Shown in pieces: positions 1-7,418 of a DNA stretch of 41,863 bases (position 1 is its first letter; the number at the start of each line of letters is the position of its first letter). The notes under the pieces were generated by a model. The model did not search any database, had not been told where the DNA came from, and was given only the letters and a program-made list of their open reading frames with translations. A program made the translations under genes and the position numbers. Origin of the DNA: Thiomicrorhabdus sp041583835 (GTDB lineage Bacteria; Pseudomonadota; Gammaproteobacteria; Thiomicrospirales; Thiomicrospiraceae); the NCBI RefSeq assembly GCF_041583835.1, contig NZ_JBFHFC010000023.1:1-41863 (forward strand), read 5' to 3'.

Positions 1-51
1 GGCACGTCCATTTTTGATTAATAGGTTGATGATGTGATTGTCGATCTTCAT
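1..51 (-). CDS. Partial regulator, probably Lrp/AsnC family (N-terminus only)
   Basis: Read on the minus strand, an ATG at 51 opens a frame that stays open to the window edge and gives MKIDNHIINLLIKNGRA. An AGGAAAG ribosome-binding site sits at 66-60, eight bases upstream. The pattern D-x-x-I-x-x-L-L-x-x-N-G-R-A resembles the first helix of the winged-helix DNA-binding domain of Lrp/AsnC regulators, but 17 residues are too few for certainty. The gene is divergent from the porin/TRAP operon starting at 417, the usual placement for a local regulator, so it may control that operon through the GTTTACA sites between them. Confidence 0.45.
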   Translation of the reverse strand, partial: MKIDNHIINLLIKNGRA

Positions 52-416
52 GGGTCTTTCTTTCCTAGCTAATTTATTTTTTCGCTCTCTTTTGGTGCGC
101 AAGTCGATCTGTCGCATTGATGTCAAATGTAAACAGATCAATTTTTTTGAGATCGTTATCGAAATATTTTTTTCATTATAAGATCAAAATTAAAGCAAAT
201 GGTTGATTTTTATAGCGCTTAGTTTACAAAAGGTCTTAAAAATTCAGTTCTTCTATGGTGCACTGTTAAAATGACAAACAGGTTAATTAAATATTATTTT
301 TAAATTAATCTTTATATTTCAATATCTTGTACTTCATTTTTGGTTGTGGCATTGAATCTGCTCTGGTTTTCTCGCTTAGTTTACAAACGTAATTAAAACC
401 ATTTGGGAGAGAATGA
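52..416. promoter_or_regulatory. Intergenic control region of the porin/TRAP operon
   Basis: This 365-base AT-rich stretch has no supportable gene. It holds three copies of GTTTACA: 222-228 and 379-385 on the plus strand and 128-134 as TGTAAAC. Two of these belong to an exact 15-base direct repeat, CGCTTAGTTTACAAA, at 216-230 and 373-387. It also contains the sigma-54-like promoter at 347-362. The layout (upstream sites, enhancer-dependent promoter, one site near the likely transcript start) suggests regulated transcription of the operon. The binding protein is unknown. Confidence 0.5.
347..362 (+). promoter_or_regulatory. Putative sigma-54 (RpoN) promoter
   Basis: TGGCATTGAATCTGCT matches the -24/-12 consensus TGGCACG-N4-TTGCA/T with the invariant GG and GC exactly ten bases apart. 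Mismatches are confined to less conserved positions. It lies 55 bases before the porin start codon, leaving a 5' leader of about 40 bases. Dicarboxylate and other TRAP systems are often RpoN-dependent, so the context fits. No activator gene is visible in the window. Confidence 0.5.
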
Positions 417-1520
417 ATGACCACTAAAGTAAATAACCGAGCTGTTGGTATCTTGGCTTGTGCAATCGCAGGTAGCGGCTTAATGGCTGCGGCACCGGCA
501 TCTTATGCAGGCGTAACCCTTAAAGCGGATGAAGATCGTTGGGTTAAGCTGGGTGCCGGATTGAGAGCCAGCATGAATGTTGTTGAGGATGGTGCGCCAA
601 GCGGGTCGGATAACAACACGGATTTTTCCGTTCAGAATATGCGTTTATATCTGACTGCACAAGCGATGAAAGGGGTGCAGTTTACATTTAATACAGAAAA
701 AGATTCGAACGATAACATCAAGCTGCTGGATGCCGCGGCCAAGTTCCAATTGACTGATAACTTTAATTTGTGGGCGGGTCGAGTATTGATTCCGACCGAT
801 AGAGCGAACTTGGACGGCCCTTTCTATCAAGCCGCTTATGATTTCCCTTCCGTGCGCAAGTATCCGGCTATTTTTGCTGGTCGTGATGACGGTGTGATTT
901 TCTGGGGATTGGCGAACGATAAAAAAGTGAAGTATTACTTTGGTGCGACACAGGGTCGTACGGACGGTCCGAATGATAAGGGTAGCTTGTTATATTCAGG
1001 TCGAATTTCCGTTAATTTATGGGATGCCGAACCGGGCTACTTCAACCGTAGTACCTACCATGGCAGCAAAAATATCTTGGCATTCGGAATCGGCGGTGCG
1101 TACCAGGCTGACGGAGCTGGAACGGATGCTGCTACTAACCAGGGTGACTTCACTGCGTGGAACGCGGATTTCTTGTTAGAGAAGAAACTGGCTTCCGGTG
1201 GAGTAGGTACATTGGAAGGTGCTTATTATTCGTATGACTTGGATGGTGCGGTTGACGAAACGCTTAAGGCCGGAGACGCTTATTTAGCATTGGCCTCCTA
1301 TCTATTCCCTCAGAAAGTCGGTATGGGTAAATTCCAGCCTTTTACGCGTGTACAGCAATTTGATTATGACGATGGTGGAAAAATGGACAAAACAGAGTTG
1401 GGTCTGAACTATGTTATTTCCAGCCACAACGCTTTAATTTCTGCCGTCTTTTCCGCAACGGAGAACACTGGATCGGATACGGTTAATGCATTGAAAATTG
1501 GTACTCAAATCCAATTTTAA
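417..1520 (+). CDS. Outer-membrane porin (beta-barrel)
   Basis: This is a 367-residue protein. Residues 1-31 are a signal peptide (hydrophobic core, then ASYA before the probable cleavage). The mature part has alternating amphipathic strands, many aromatic and glycine residues and a terminal phenylalanine (IQF), the signature recognised by the outer-membrane assembly machinery. Segments such as NLWAGRVLIP and the DFPS/GRDDG region resemble OprO/OprP-like and short-chain porins. The start at 417 is preferred over the ATG at 413 because GGGAGA (405-410) is six bases upstream and it fits the frame. As first gene of the TRAP operon, it probably brings the transported compound into the periplasm. 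The substrate is unknown. Confidence 0.8.
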   Translation: MTTKVNNRAVGILACAIAGSGLMAAAPASYAGVTLKADEDRWVKLGAGLRASMNVVEDGAPSGSDNNTDFSVQNMRLYLTAQAMKGVQFTFNTEKDSNDNIKLLDAAAKFQLTDNFNLWAGRVLIPTDRANLDGPFYQAAYDFPSVRKYPAIFAGRDDGVIFWGLANDKKVKYYFGATQGRTDGPNDKGSLLYSGRISVNLWDAEPGYFNRSTYHGSKNILAFGIGGAYQADGAGTDAATNQGDFTAWNADFLLEKKLASGGVGTLEGAYYSYDLDGAVDETLKAGDAYLALASYLFPQKVGMGKFQPFTRVQQFDYDDGGKMDKTELGLNYVISSHNALISAVFSATENTGSDTVNALKIGTQIQF

Positions 1521-1548
1521 ACAAGATTGAAAACATTAGGAGTTTGTT

Positions 1549-2643
1549 ATGTCGATTAAAAGACGAGATCTATTAAAAAGTGGTTTGGCAGGGTTAGCAG
1601 CAGCCGGATCGGTTGCAGCACCGGCAATTGCAAATGCCGGAGATAAGAAAACGTTTCGTTGGAAAATGACCAACGCTTATCCTGCGGGCGCACCGTTCTA
1701 TTCAACCGGACCGGGTAGTGCGAGTTATTTCTGTAAACGCGTAGAAGAGTTGTCGGGCGGACGTCTACGTATCAAGCATTATGCAGCGGGCGAATTGATT
1801 CCTGCGATGGAAGGGTTTGATGCGGTGTCTAAGGGCACGATCGAAATGAACTGGGCAAACTCGTATTATTGGGCCGGTAAAACGTTTGCAGCGCAATATT
1901 TCACGACAGTGCCTTTCGGAATGAACTTCCAGGGAACCAATGCATGGTTGCAAGAAGGCGGCGGGAAAGAGCTTTGGGATGAAGTTTACAAGCCGTTTAA
2001 CGTGATCGGTCTGGCTGCGGGTAATACCGGTGTGCAGATGACCGGTTGGTTCCGTAAGCCGATTGAATCGGTTGAAGACTTAAAAGGTCTTCGTATGCGT
2101 ATTCCTGGTTTGGCAGGTAAGGTGTACGAACAGTTGGGTGTCAGCGTTAAGTTGCTTCCTGGTGGTGAAATCTTCCCGGCTCTGGAACGTGGCGTTATCG
2201 ATGCGGCCGAGTTCGTCGGACCTTATCAAGACCGTCGTTTAGGATTGCAGAAAGCGGCTAAATACTATTACACGACCGGTTGGTCAGAGCCAAGCAACAC
2301 GACAGAGTGTCTGATCAATAAGGATGCCTGGAATTCCTTACCGGATGACCTTAAGGCGATTGTTGAAGCGGTTGCTTCGGAATGTAACTTGATGAGTCAT
2401 GTCTGGTCTGAAGCGCATAACTCCGAAGCGTTGGATGATTTGGTTAAGAACTTTGGCGTGGAAGTGAAAACCCTTCCTGATCCGGTTGTTGCTAAATTGA
2501 AAGAGCTGACTTTCAAAACGTTGGAAGAGTATGCCGCAAAAGATCCTTTGGTTAAAAAGGTTCACGAAAGTTATTTTGCTTTTAAAGAAAAGCATGATGC
2601 TTGGCAGGCTCGTAGTGAAGAAGTTGTGATGACTAAGCTTTAA
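1549..2643 (+). CDS. dctP: TRAP transporter periplasmic solute-binding protein (DctP/TakP type)
   Basis: This 364-residue protein binds an organic anion in the periplasm and delivers it to the DctQM membrane pair. The N-terminus has a twin-arginine-like signal (KRRDLLKSG, hydrophobic stretch, IANA near residue 30), suggesting Tat export after folding. The body fits the mannitol/chloroaromatic/2-oxo-acid branch of the DctP family: RMRIPGLAG with Arg184, the likely carboxylate-binding arginine; Gln163; and DAAEFVGPYQD around Glu221. In TakP-like proteins I recall a tryptophan just after that glutamate; here it is Phe222. It lies 28 bases after the porin and directly before dctQ. The ligand cannot be read from sequence, but a 2-oxo acid or acylated amino acid is plausible. 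Confidence 0.92.
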   Translation: MSIKRRDLLKSGLAGLAAAGSVAAPAIANAGDKKTFRWKMTNAYPAGAPFYSTGPGSASYFCKRVEELSGGRLRIKHYAAGELIPAMEGFDAVSKGTIEMNWANSYYWAGKTFAAQYFTTVPFGMNFQGTNAWLQEGGGKELWDEVYKPFNVIGLAAGNTGVQMTGWFRKPIESVEDLKGLRMRIPGLAGKVYEQLGVSVKLLPGGEIFPALERGVIDAAEFVGPYQDRRLGLQKAAKYYYTTGWSEPSNTTECLINKDAWNSLPDDLKAIVEAVASECNLMSHVWSEAHNSEALDDLVKNFGVEVKTLPDPVVAKLKELTFKTLEEYAAKDPLVKKVHESYFAFKEKHDAWQARSEEVVMTKL

Positions 2644-2644
2644 T

Positions 2645-3151
2645 ATGAAGTTATCTGTTTTTGCAAATAGGCTTGACGCGTTCATTGAACGCGTTGGCCG
2701 CTTGAGTGCTTGGCTAATTCTATTTTTGGTGCTGTTGGTGGCAGGGAACGTTTTGTTTCGATATCTGTTTCACATCAGTTCCGTAGGTTTGCAAGAATTC
2801 GAGTGGCATTTACTAGCGGCTATCGCCATGTTAGGTTCAGCTTATACCCTGCAACAGGGTGAGCATGTGCGAGTCGATCTTTTTTATCATCGTTATTCTA
2901 ATAAAGTTAAACGTTGGATGGATGTTCTCATTCCGGCTTTCATTATTTTGCCTTTTTCAGGCTTCATGATGTACCTCTCTATGGATTATGTACTGCAGTC
3001 GTACGGCATGGGCGAAGTTTCCCCTGATCCGGGCGGTCTGGGTTATCGCTATTTAGTTAAGGCGCTATTGCCGTTGGGCTTTTTATTGATTGCTGTTCAA
3101 GGATTGGCATTACTATTGAAAGCCGTCACTCATCCTCAACGAGAGTATTGA
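2645..3151 (+). CDS. dctQ: TRAP transporter small membrane subunit (DctQ)
   Basis: This 168-residue inner-membrane protein has four predicted membrane helices (about residues 18-38, 48-66, 90-112 and 130-152). Between helices two and three lies the family hallmark LGSAYTLQQGEHVRVDLFY. It supports the large subunit and docks the binding protein. The start codon follows the dctP stop by one base and has no clear ribosome-binding site, so translation is probably coupled to dctP. The hydrophilic end overlaps no other gene, and dctM starts four bases after the stop. Confidence 0.9.
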   Translation: MKLSVFANRLDAFIERVGRLSAWLILFLVLLVAGNVLFRYLFHISSVGLQEFEWHLLAAIAMLGSAYTLQQGEHVRVDLFYHRYSNKVKRWMDVLIPAFIILPFSGFMMYLSMDYVLQSYGMGEVSPDPGGLGYRYLVKALLPLGFLLIAVQGLALLLKAVTHPQREY

Positions 3152-3154
3152 TTT

Positions 3155-4480
3155 ATGGAACCACAGTTTTTGGCCATATTAATGGTCATTTCTCTTTTTA
3201 CCCTGATTTTAATCGGCGTGCCGGTCGCATTTGCGATTGCGGCGGCGGGATTGGGCTTTGGCCTCATCGGAATGGGCTTTGACCTGTTTAACCTGCTTCC
3301 GGCACGCATTTTCGGTGTATTGACCAACTACACCTTGCTCGCTATACCGCTTTTTGTTTTCATGGGCGTCATGCTCGAAAAGTCGCGGTTGGCTGAGAAG
3401 ATGCTGGATGTTTTGGGGCATCTGGCAGGAAAAACCCCGGGCGGAATGGCGATCGCGATCATCGCCGTCGGTGTATTGATGGGGGCATCCACCGGGATTG
3501 TCGGTGCAACCGTCGTCACCTTGAGTATGATTACCTTACCGACTCTGCTTAGACGTGGCTACAGCCATTCGGTCGCATGCGGAACCATCTGTGCATCCGG
3601 TACGCTCGGTCAGATACTGCCGCCGAGTCTGGTGTTGATTCTGCTTGCCGACATTACCGGCGAGGCTATCGGTCCGTTGTTTGCGGCGGCGTTGGTTCCG
3701 GGTCTGATATTGGCTGCATTGTATGTGTTGTATATTTTGTATCTGGGATGGAAGTCGCCGGAAAAAGTACCGCCTATAGATCAAGAAGAAAGGGATAGTT
3801 ATTCTCGGAGCGAATTATGGATGGAGTTTTTTAAGTCGGTCGCACCGCCTTTCATTCTGATTTTTGCCGTTTTAGGGTCGATTATCGGGGGCGTTGCCGC
3901 ACCGACCGAGGCTGCTTCAATGGGGGCCTTGGGTGCTTTGATTCTGGTATTTTTAAGCAAGCGCCTGACTTTTAAAGTGTTGCAAGGAACCTTGAACGAG
4001 ACCTTGAAGATCACCGGGATGATCATGTTCGTCCTAATCGCCGCCCAGGTATTCGGGTTGAGTTTCAGAGGATTGGACGGGGACTATTTGATTGAAGACA
4101 TGTTCTCAGTCATTCCCGGCGGAGAGTGGGGCGCGATCTTGTTCATGATGGCTATTTTGCTGTTCCTTGGATTCTTTTTGGAGTGGATTGAAATTTCCTA
4201 CATCGTATTGCCTTTGATGTTGCCGATTTTTCATGCTTTAGGCGTAGACATGGTCTGGTTGGCGATTTTGGTTGCCTTGAACCTGCAAACCTCCTTTTTG
4301 ACCCCGCCGTTCGGCTGGTCGTTGTTTTTCCTCAAGGGCGTCGCCCCGCCGGAAATTAAAACAATTGATATTTATAAAGGAGTCATACCGTTCATCGGTA
4401 TGCAGATTGCAGTGATCGGTTTGGTCATGATCTTTCCGGAAATTGCGCTATGGTTGCCTAAGGCTATTGGTTGGAGTTAA
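3155..4480 (+). CDS. dctM: TRAP transporter large membrane subunit (DctM)
   Basis: This 441-residue, very hydrophobic protein is of normal length for the ion-transporter-superfamily subunit of TRAP systems. It carries family features: FAIAAAGLGFGLIGMG near the N-terminus, the MGASTGIVGATVVTLS stretch, ASGTLGQILPPSLVLILLAD in the first half, and the matching proline/glycine-rich loop LQTSFLTPPFGWSLFFLKG in the second half. The two halves reflect the internal repeat of this fold. It uses the sodium gradient to drive uptake of the ligand presented by dctP. It sits inside the operon, three bases from the gamma-glutamyltransferase gene. Confidence 0.93.
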   Translation: MEPQFLAILMVISLFTLILIGVPVAFAIAAAGLGFGLIGMGFDLFNLLPARIFGVLTNYTLLAIPLFVFMGVMLEKSRLAEKMLDVLGHLAGKTPGGMAIAIIAVGVLMGASTGIVGATVVTLSMITLPTLLRRGYSHSVACGTICASGTLGQILPPSLVLILLADITGEAIGPLFAAALVPGLILAALYVLYILYLGWKSPEKVPPIDQEERDSYSRSELWMEFFKSVAPPFILIFAVLGSIIGGVAAPTEAASMGALGALILVFLSKRLTFKVLQGTLNETLKITGMIMFVLIAAQVFGLSFRGLDGDYLIEDMFSVIPGGEWGAILFMMAILLFLGFFLEWIEISYIVLPLMLPIFHALGVDMVWLAILVALNLQTSFLTPPFGWSLFFLKGVAPPEIKTIDIYKGVIPFIGMQIAVIGLVMIFPEIALWLPKAIGWS

Positions 4481-4483
4481 TAA

Positions 4484-6079
4484 ATGAGTAAGTTACCTAT
4501 TACACAAGTTGCGGAGAACGGCATGGTTGTCGCTCCGCATCATGCGGCAGCGGATGCCGGACTTGATGTTTTAAAGGCGGGGGGGAACGCTATTGAAGCC
4601 GCCATTGCCACTGCAGCTTCGTTGGCCGTTCATTATCCTCATATGACGGGGATTGGCGGTGATGCCTTCTGGTTGGTCTATGATCCTAAAGAAGGCGTCA
4701 GTTTTATTGAAGCTTCGGGCCATTCCGGGTTTGATGTTAAGCCCGAACTGTATGCGGACGTCGAGACGATTCCGTTTAGAGGGAAACTGGCGGCCAATAC
4801 CGTTGCCGGAGCCGTGTCCGCTTGGGAGCAGGCCTATCTAAAAAGTCAGCAAGACTGGCAGGGATGTTTGAGTGCGGAGGCGTTAATGGCCGAGGCGGTC
4901 GACTCTGCCGATAATGGCATTGTCGTGACGCCGTCGTTAGCGGATACCTTAGCGGATAAAGCGACGGAGCTTCAGCAGGATTCGTTTTTTGCCGATGTGT
5001 ATTATCCGCAAGGTCGTATTCCCGAAGCCGGCGAGACTTTATATCAAAAAGCTCTGGGACGTACCTTAAAGCAATTGGGCGAGCGTGGCTTTGATGATTT
5101 TTACCGCGGTGATTTGGCCGAGAGTATCTGTAATGATTTCGAACGCCGGGAAGGGTTTATTCAGCGCAGAGATTTACAGGAGCATCACGCGGCCGTTAAG
5201 CCTCATCTTGAAATCGAAACCACCCATGCCAAGCTGTTTAACGCTTCCGCTCCTACTCAAGGGGTCGCCTCTTTGATGATTCTCGGCTTATTTGACCGTT
5301 GGATTGAGAAGTTACCTGAAAAGGATTCCGTGGATTATGTGCATCTTTTGGTCGAAGCGACGAAAATCGCATTCGAACACCGGGATCGCATGGATACATC
5401 GGCTTCTCCGGAAGCGCTCCAAGCCTGGTTGGCTCCGGAGTATTTGGATGAATTAAGCCAGCGTATCGATTTGGATCAGGCATTGCCTTGGGGTGAAAAA
5501 ACAGCTCCCGGCGATACCACATGGTTTGGCGCAATGGATTCGGAAGGCCGCGTTGTCAGCGCCATCCAAAGCATTTATCACGAATTCGGCAGTGGTTTCA
5601 TGTTGCCCGAAAGCGGTATTGTTTGGCAGAACCGCGGTTGTAGTTTCTCGCTTGATCCTAACCACGTACGTAGCATCGCACCCCACAAAAAACCGTTTCA
5701 TACCTTGAACCCGGCGATTGCACTGTTTAAGGACGGTAGGGTGATGGCTTACGGAACCATGGGCGGTGACGGTCAGCCACAAACACAAGCCGCAGTGTTT
5801 TCGCGTTATGCCTATTACGATGAAGATCTGCAAACGGCTATTAATCAACCGCGTTGGTTGTTGGGTCGTACCTGGGGAAATGCGTCGGAAAGCTTGAAGC
5901 TGGAATCGCGTTTTCCCGAAAATTACGCGAGCGAACTTCAACGTAAAGGACATGATTTTGAATGGTTAGGCCCATTGGATTCTTCAGTGGGACACGCGGG
6001 TGCATTGGTGCGCCACCCTTCATTGAAAATTGAAGGGGCTTTTGACCCTAGAAGTGACGGCAAAGCAGCCGGTTTTTAA
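4484..6079 (+). CDS. Gamma-glutamyltransferase-family Ntn hydrolase, cytoplasmic
   Basis: This 531-residue member of the gamma-glutamyltransferase family opens with GMVVAPHHAAADAGLDVLKA and the conserved AGGNAIEAAIA. The autoprocessing site is GDTTWFGAMDSEG, with Thr345 as the predicted N-terminal nucleophile of the small subunit. The following FGSGFMLPESGIVWQNRG is typical. The T-T-W-F-G form, instead of T-T-H-F-S of classical glutathione hydrolases, places it in the YwrD-like branch. There is no signal peptide, so it acts in the cytoplasm, unlike periplasmic E. coli Ggt. GGAG six bases before the ATG supports the start. In this operon it may cleave a gamma-glutamyl or other amide compound imported by the TRAP system; true activity is unknown. 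Confidence 0.88.
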   Translation: MSKLPITQVAENGMVVAPHHAAADAGLDVLKAGGNAIEAAIATAASLAVHYPHMTGIGGDAFWLVYDPKEGVSFIEASGHSGFDVKPELYADVETIPFRGKLAANTVAGAVSAWEQAYLKSQQDWQGCLSAEALMAEAVDSADNGIVVTPSLADTLADKATELQQDSFFADVYYPQGRIPEAGETLYQKALGRTLKQLGERGFDDFYRGDLAESICNDFERREGFIQRRDLQEHHAAVKPHLEIETTHAKLFNASAPTQGVASLMILGLFDRWIEKLPEKDSVDYVHLLVEATKIAFEHRDRMDTSASPEALQAWLAPEYLDELSQRIDLDQALPWGEKTAPGDTTWFGAMDSEGRVVSAIQSIYHEFGSGFMLPESGIVWQNRGCSFSLDPNHVRSIAPHKKPFHTLNPAIALFKDGRVMAYGTMGGDGQPQTQAAVFSRYAYYDEDLQTAINQPRWLLGRTWGNASESLKLESRFPENYASELQRKGHDFEWLGPLDSSVGHAGALVRHPSLKIEGAFDPRSDGKAAGF

Positions 6080-6089
6080 GGAATATTGA

Positions 6090-6896
6090 ATGAACGAATT
6101 ACTCATTTTGTTACCCATTTTGCTAGTGAGCGGCATCGTCGCCGGATTATTGGCAGGCCTGTTAGGCGTTGGTGGTGGGATCGTGATTGTGCCGATGCTT
6201 TATCACATCTTTCTTTATCTTAAGATTGATGTTGCGATTGCAATGCCGCTTGCCATCGGTACTTCCTTGTCGACGATTGTCGTGACCTCGATTATGTCCG
6301 CCAATGCCCATCATAAAAAGGGCGGGATCGATTGGCAGTTGGCCAAGCGTTGGCTTCCTTTCGTATTATTGGGTGTGTTGATTGGTGCGGTATCGACCAA
6401 CTTTATTGACGGATTGACGTTAAAAGTCATGTTCGGTGTTTTATTGGTGTTGGTTTCGATGCATATGCTGGTGAGCAGTTACAAAAAAATTGCTCTGGCG
6501 GAACGCTTGCCGGGGAATAAAATCCAATCATTGTTTGCGACGTTCTTGGGTGGGTTTTCATCGATGTTAGGAATCGGCGGAGGGACGCTTATGGTGCCTC
6601 TGTTAACGTTGTTTTCCTATCCGATTCATCAGGCGGTGGCAACGGCATCATTATTCGGTCTGATTATCAGTGTTCCGGCTACTTTGGGCTACGTTGTAAG
6701 TGGCTGGGGTGTTGCCGATCTGCCGTTAGGGTCAACGGGTTATGTTAACTGGCTCGGTTTTATTGCGCTGGTACCGATGACGATGATTTTTGCCCCGATC
6801 GGAGCTAAGTTGGCTTATCGCCTAAATGTTAAACAGTTGAAAACGGCGTTTGCGATTTTCTTGGCTTTGGTCGGTCTGAAAATGCTTTTAATGTAA
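6090..6896 (+). CDS. TauE/SafE-family sulfite/organosulfonate exporter-like membrane protein
   Basis: This 268-residue integral membrane protein shows the internal duplication of the TauE/SafE (DUF81) family. GLLAGLLGVGGGIVIVPML near residue 18 is repeated as GGFSSMLGIGGGTLMVPLL in the second half, each opening a four-helix bundle. Characterised relatives export sulfite or sulfoacetate, or import sulfonates. It starts ten bases after the gamma-glutamyltransferase stop and is the last gene of the operon, so it probably exports a product of that pathway. A sulfur-containing product is a natural guess but is not shown by the sequence. Confidence 0.87.
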   Translation: MNELLILLPILLVSGIVAGLLAGLLGVGGGIVIVPMLYHIFLYLKIDVAIAMPLAIGTSLSTIVVTSIMSANAHHKKGGIDWQLAKRWLPFVLLGVLIGAVSTNFIDGLTLKVMFGVLLVLVSMHMLVSSYKKIALAERLPGNKIQSLFATFLGGFSSMLGIGGGTLMVPLLTLFSYPIHQAVATASLFGLIISVPATLGYVVSGWGVADLPLGSTGYVNWLGFIALVPMTMIFAPIGAKLAYRLNVKQLKTAFAIFLALVGLKMLLM

Positions 6897-6956
6897 TGGC
6901 GGCTGAAAGGGGATCACGCTCTATCGCTGATGTTGATTCGTAAAAGCATTTTAGTG

Positions 6957-7022
6957 GTCATTTCAGAAAATGACTTTATGCTACGGCCATTCAGTTTGAA
7001 TCGATGGTTTGTCTGAATGGTC
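6957..7022. terminator. Possible bidirectional transcription end between tauE-like and comFB-like genes
   Basis: Two stem-loops lie between the convergent genes. GTCATTT/AAATGAC (6957-6963 with 6968-6974) has a four-base loop. GGCCATTCAG/CTGAATGGTC (6985-6994 with 7013-7022) is a ten-pair stem including one G-T pair and an 18-base loop. Neither has a long T-run, so they are weak terminators at best, but nothing else in the gap could end the two converging transcripts. Confidence 0.35.
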
Positions 7023-7033
7023 AATTTTAGAAT

Positions 7034-7309
7034 TTATTCATCCGTTTCATCGCGATCGAGTTTGAGAAGTTTTTTATACGCTTTACGTACCGCTTTACGA
7101 ACGATTTCTTCATGTTCCTTGTGTTCGTCCGTCGTCATATAAAAAGACATGTCGATATCAAAACGGATATAGCGTGGAGGAATTCGATTGAGGGCAATGC
7201 AGGCCATATCGGCAAGTTGCTGCGAATCCAATTCTTTTTCAAGATAGTTTTCGTTGATTTCGTTAAAAACCAAGCGTTCATAATAGTTATGGACGGTATC
7301 GAATGACAC
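7034..7309 (-). CDS. ComFB-family small protein
   Basis: This 91-residue cytoplasmic protein has the ComFB-domain core: a helical N-terminus (HNYYERLVFNEI), then ADMACIALNRIPPRYIRFDID, in which the A-LN-x-x-PPRYI block is diagnostic. In Bacillus comFB belongs to the late competence operon, but its role there is unclear, and in proteobacteria and cyanobacteria such proteins are small regulators or c-di-GMP/c-di-AMP-linked proteins. The start is a GTG at 7309, with AAGGA six bases upstream. A strong terminator (7366-7396) separates it from purD, so it must have its own promoter. Function here is unknown. Confidence 0.75.
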   Translation of the reverse strand: MSFDTVHNYYERLVFNEINENYLEKELDSQQLADMACIALNRIPPRYIRFDIDMSFYMTTDEHKEHEEIVRKAVRKAYKKLLKLDRDETDE

Positions 7310-7365
7310 GATTTTTCCTTAATTTAAGAGTGGTTTAAGTTTCACTATACCTAAAAATTACCTAT

Positions 7366-7396
7366 AAAAAAAGCACCTGTGTAGGTGCTTTTTTTT
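7366..7396 (-). terminator. Rho-independent terminator downstream of purD
   Basis: AAGCACCT (7371-7378) pairs perfectly with AGGTGCTT (7383-7390) around a four-base loop, flanked by A- and T-runs on both sides, so it can work in either direction. It lies 22 bases after the purD stop and ends the purH-purD transcript before the ComFB-like gene. Confidence 0.88.
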
Positions 7397-7418
7397 ATGC
7401 AAAGTTATTCAGAATTTA

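Noticed and set aside
5453..5953. A 166-codon minus-strand frame opposite the GGT-like gene
   Set aside because: Fully antisense to a conserved coding region and without family resemblance.
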